A stretch of DNA of 36,236 nucleotides from positions 1 to 36,236 of the forward strand of contig NZ_SMNT01000051.1 of NCBI RefSeq assembly GCF_004348265.1. The letters run 5' to 3'. Positions 34,051 to 36,236 of the stretch are shown here, piece after piece. Position 1 is the first letter of the stretch. The number at the start of each line of letters is the position of its first letter. The notes beneath the pieces were generated by a model, which saw only the letters and a list, made by a program, of their open reading frames with translations, was not told where the DNA came from and ran no database searches. Made by a program: the position numbers and the translations under genes. Source of the stretch: Methylobacterium segetis. Its GTDB lineage: Bacteria > Pseudomonadota > Alphaproteobacteria > Rhizobiales > Beijerinckiaceae.

Positions 34051-34400
34051 GGTCTCACTCTCCGTCGATGTTTGCCGATGGGGTCTTCTTGGGCGCGGCA
34101 GCGGCGTGCGGCGCCTCTCGATCGGCAGAATGAACGGTGAAGCCGAATGTTCCGCGGCGCAGGGCAGCGCTGCCGTGGGCGGATAGCTTGGAGCGGTTCC
34201 AAACAGCCCGGTCGCAGTTGGGTCCGGGACAGCGGAGTCCAGCACCGTTCCGTCAGGGCCGGGACAGGGGTCCGGAGGCTGGCTCCCCTCTCCAGGGTGA
34301 GAGGGGAATCAGGCGGGGGACGGGCTTCGTCCGACACAGGGCTCGAAGCCTCGCGCCTCGCCCCGAATCCTCCGAGCCCTGGCCCGGTGCCCGCCGCTCC
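34051..34400. other. dps upstream region with a hairpin repeat
   Basis: No gene is seen in these 350 bases. CCCCTCTC (34285-34292) and GAGAGGGG (34299-34306) form a perfect 8-bp stem with a CAGGGT loop, close to the L,D-transpeptidase stop, and may end that transcript; it belongs to the CTCTCCC palindromes seen elsewhere. On the dps strand GGAAC (34153-34149) and CGTT (34136-34133) occur, but only 12 bases apart. Confidence 0.45.
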
Positions 34401-35975
34401 TCACGCCCGCGGGCCGACGAGGCCCGGAGGCAGCATCACGGGTTCGCGAGCGATGGCCCTGGGTGCTGCCGCGGTGGAGGGGCTCGGCTTGCGGGCCTCG
34501 GGCTTCGGAGGGGTGGCCGAAGGCTCGATGCGGGGCGGCTTCGGAGCGGCGGATCGGGGGGCGATCGAGCCGGTCGTCTGCGGCTCGGGCGCCGCGGCGG
34601 CGGGAGCCGGCGCGGCGTTCGGCGTGTCGAGCCCGTAGATGTCGTCCCGGAAATGCGCGCGCCCGTCCGGCGTGGCGTAGCCCGTGAGATACACGAAGGC
34701 GACGGGAACCGGCTTCGTCAGCTTGACGTCCCGGCGCTCCCCCATGGCGATCCCGGTCTCGATCTCCATCGGGCCCCAGACGGTGCCGGGGCCGTTCGGG
34801 CCGGGCGTGCCCGCGAGCAGCCAGCCCGCCAGCTCCTTCACCTGACCGACGCGCACGCAGCCATGCGAGTGGAACCGCACCGAGCGGGCGAAGAGCGATT
34901 TCGAGGGCGTGTCGTGCATGTAGACCGCGTGCCGGTTCGGCATGTCGATCCGCACCTGCCCCAGGGAATTGTCGAGGCCGGAATCCTGGCGCAGCGTGTA
35001 GTTCACCGCCCGCTCGGTCTTCCAGTCGACCGCGGTCGGATCCACCTCGACCCCGCCCGGCCCCAGAATGCGGATCCGGTTCTTGGCGAGCCAGGTCGGG
35101 TCCTTGCGCATCTTCGGGATGATCTCGTTCTTCACCACCGAGACCGGCACCGTCCAGGTCGGGTTGAGGTTGACGTCGGTGATGCGCGTCTCGATGGCGG
35201 GAGTCGGCTTGTCGGTCGAGCCCACCACCGCGACGTAGCGCCGGACCACGGCACCCTTCTCCACCGCCTCGACGGCGGCGGAGGGGATGTTCACGGTGAC
35301 GTAGCGCTCGCCGAAGGGGAAGTTCGAGCCCATCAGCCGGGCGGCGGAGGCCGCGAGCTGGCGCTGGCGCACGCTGGCCGGCACGTTCAGCGCCGCCACC
35401 GTCTGTCGGGCGACGAGGCCGGTCTCAGGCAGGCCGTGGCGGGCCTGGAAGGATTTGACGGCGGCGACCAGCGCGGCGTCGTGCCGGTCGCTCGGGGTCG
35501 CGTCGGCGGGCAGATCGCCCGTGAGCGTCAGGTGGTGGCGCAGGCTCGGCACGGACGGGCTCTGCGCGCCCGGCTTCAGCACGAGGTCCGCCGGCAGGCT
35601 CTCCCAACCGCCGGCCTCGGCGTAGGCTTGGTAGCGCTCGGCCATGCGGAGCGTGTCGAGGAAGGTCGAGGGCGCGAGCGTCGGCACCGGGTCCTCGGAG
35701 ACGCGGGCGTAGACGAGGGGCGCCGGCTCGCGGGATTTCTTCGCGGGCGCCTCGGCCAGCGGCTGGGCGGGCGCTCCCTGCGTCGCGGGCGGGGCGGGCA
35801 CGGGCATGGTGGGCACGGGCGGAGGAGGGGGCGCAACGGCGGGGGCCGGCTCCCCCAGGGGCGACGGCGGGGCCGGCGGCGTCTGCGCGGAAGCGGTGCC
35901 GAGCGCGGCGATGAGTGCCAGCGGCGAGAGGCCCGCGCGCAGGCGGGAGGCAAACGGGAACAGACGCGAGCGCAT
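34401..35975 (-). CDS. L,D-transpeptidase (YcbB/LdtD type)
   Basis: Periplasmic cell-wall enzyme forming 3-3 crosslinks between peptidoglycan stems; 524 aa. Signal peptide cleaved near TASA-Q (30/31). A long Pro/Ala-rich linker (31-80) follows, then a helical scaffold, a peptidoglycan-binding domain (DAALVAAVKSFQARHG, 166-181) and the YkuD domain with YMHDTPSK and FHSHGCVRVGQ (His371, catalytic Cys373). A second Pro/Ala-rich tail of about 75 residues follows the catalytic domain. This order is that of the large YcbB-type enzymes rather than the short ErfK type. It stands alone on the minus strand, followed after 350 bases by dps. Confidence 0.92.
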   Translation of the reverse strand: MRSRLFPFASRLRAGLSPLALIAALGTASAQTPPAPPSPLGEPAPAVAPPPPPVPTMPVPAPPATQGAPAQPLAEAPAKKSREPAPLVYARVSEDPVPTLAPSTFLDTLRMAERYQAYAEAGGWESLPADLVLKPGAQSPSVPSLRHHLTLTGDLPADATPSDRHDAALVAAVKSFQARHGLPETGLVARQTVAALNVPASVRQRQLAASAARLMGSNFPFGERYVTVNIPSAAVEAVEKGAVVRRYVAVVGSTDKPTPAIETRITDVNLNPTWTVPVSVVKNEIIPKMRKDPTWLAKNRIRILGPGGVEVDPTAVDWKTERAVNYTLRQDSGLDNSLGQVRIDMPNRHAVYMHDTPSKSLFARSVRFHSHGCVRVGQVKELAGWLLAGTPGPNGPGTVWGPMEIETGIAMGERRDVKLTKPVPVAFVYLTGYATPDGRAHFRDDIYGLDTPNAAPAPAAAAPEPQTTGSIAPRSAAPKPPRIEPSATPPKPEARKPSPSTAAAPRAIAREPVMLPPGLVGPRA

Positions 35976-36082
35976 CGCGGGCCTTTCGGAGGTGCGTGCG
36001 CCGGATCATGGGCGGGGATGGTTACCATTCCCCTGAACGGAGACGGGACGAGGTGTCCAGCTTCGGTGACAGGTGCGATGCC

Positions 36083-36236
36083 TCACACCCGGCGCAGGCG
36101 ATCCCGGGCCGCCCGATGGTCCGGCGCGGCCGCGAAGGCCCTGTGCATCGCGTGCCAGAGGGGCTTGCGCCGGTAGGCCGCGTCGAAGGGCAGGGCCCGC
36201 TGCGGCAGCCCGTCCGGCCGGCGGCGGTCGGGGTGA
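36083..36236 (-). CDS. C-terminal end of a probable GH10 endo-1,4-beta-xylanase (partial)
   Basis: The minus-strand frame is open from the window edge to a TGA at 36085-36083, giving 50 residues. It contains LPQRALPFDAAYRRKPLWHA followed by MHRAF. The pattern L-P-F/Y-D-x-x-x-R-x-K-P-x-x-x-A-x-x-x-A-F is the usual last helix of family 10 xylanases. This rests on a short segment, so another secreted hydrolase remains possible. It would lie just upstream of the L,D-transpeptidase gene on the same strand, about 107 bases apart. Confidence 0.55.
   Translation of the reverse strand, partial: HPDRRRPDGLPQRALPFDAAYRRKPLWHAMHRAFAAAPDHRAARDRLRRV

Noticed and set aside
34133..34153. EcfG promoter for dps
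   Set aside because: GGAAC and CGTT are present on the dps strand, but the spacer is 12 bases instead of 16-17.
1..36236. Mobile elements, CRISPR arrays, tRNA or rRNA genes
   Set aside because: No transposase or integrase motifs, no regularly spaced repeats other than the 12-bp array, and no cloverleaf-like or rRNA sequence were found on reading through.

Overview
The window is very GC-rich DNA with dense coding on both strands. It looks like chromosome of an alphaproteobacterium of the Rhizobiales, most likely Methylobacterium or a close relative. The pointers are a Ros/MucR regulator, a textbook EcfG general-stress promoter (GGAAC-N16-CGTT), GC-saturated third codon positions and the overall gene set. 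The genus is an inference. I see no rRNA, tRNA, CRISPR array, insertion sequence or integrase.

Layout. 0-0.5 kb: the end of a small exported protein and a doubtful 71-residue gene. 0.7-6.3 kb (+): a large sensor histidine kinase overlapping (ATGA) a DppA-like periplasmic peptide-binding protein, then an acetolactate-synthase-like ThDP enzyme. 6.3-7.7 kb (-): a cupin and a class IV (branched-chain type) aminotransferase. 8.2-12.5 kb (+): metY and a MetA-like homoserine acyltransferase, which together can make homocysteine by direct sulfhydrylation, then a long-chain acyl-CoA synthetase. 12.8 kb: a tiny secreted glycine-tailed protein. 13.0-16.0 kb (-): an isolated YejE permease, a DUF4112 membrane protein with a 12-bp tandem repeat just upstream, and a class I aminotransferase.

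16.7-26.1 kb (+): a complete MdtABC-type multidrug efflux locus (adaptor, two RND pumps, outer-membrane factor). The second pump gene carries an in-frame amber codon at 22453, just before the proton-relay aspartates, and a roughly 75-residue Ala/Ser/Thr insertion relative to its paralogue. 26.2-27.8 kb: zwf behind the EcfG promoter. 27.8-29.2 kb (-): mucR and a membrane-anchored Mrr-type nuclease-like gene. 29.2-29.85 kb: a relatively AT-rich non-coding stretch with several palindromes.

29.85-36.2 kb: a class II (FucA-type) aldolase (-), a fused NDP-forming acyl-CoA synthetase/GNAT acetyltransferase of the Pat/PatZ type (+), Dps (-), an L,D-transpeptidase (-), and the end of a probable GH10 xylanase (-).

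The points most worth following up are the broken mdtC, the kinase/binding-protein pair (a TorS/TorT-like arrangement with no response regulator or permease nearby), the EcfG promoter of zwf, a MucR that has lost its canonical second zinc-binding His, and the AT-rich palindromic stretch next to mucR.
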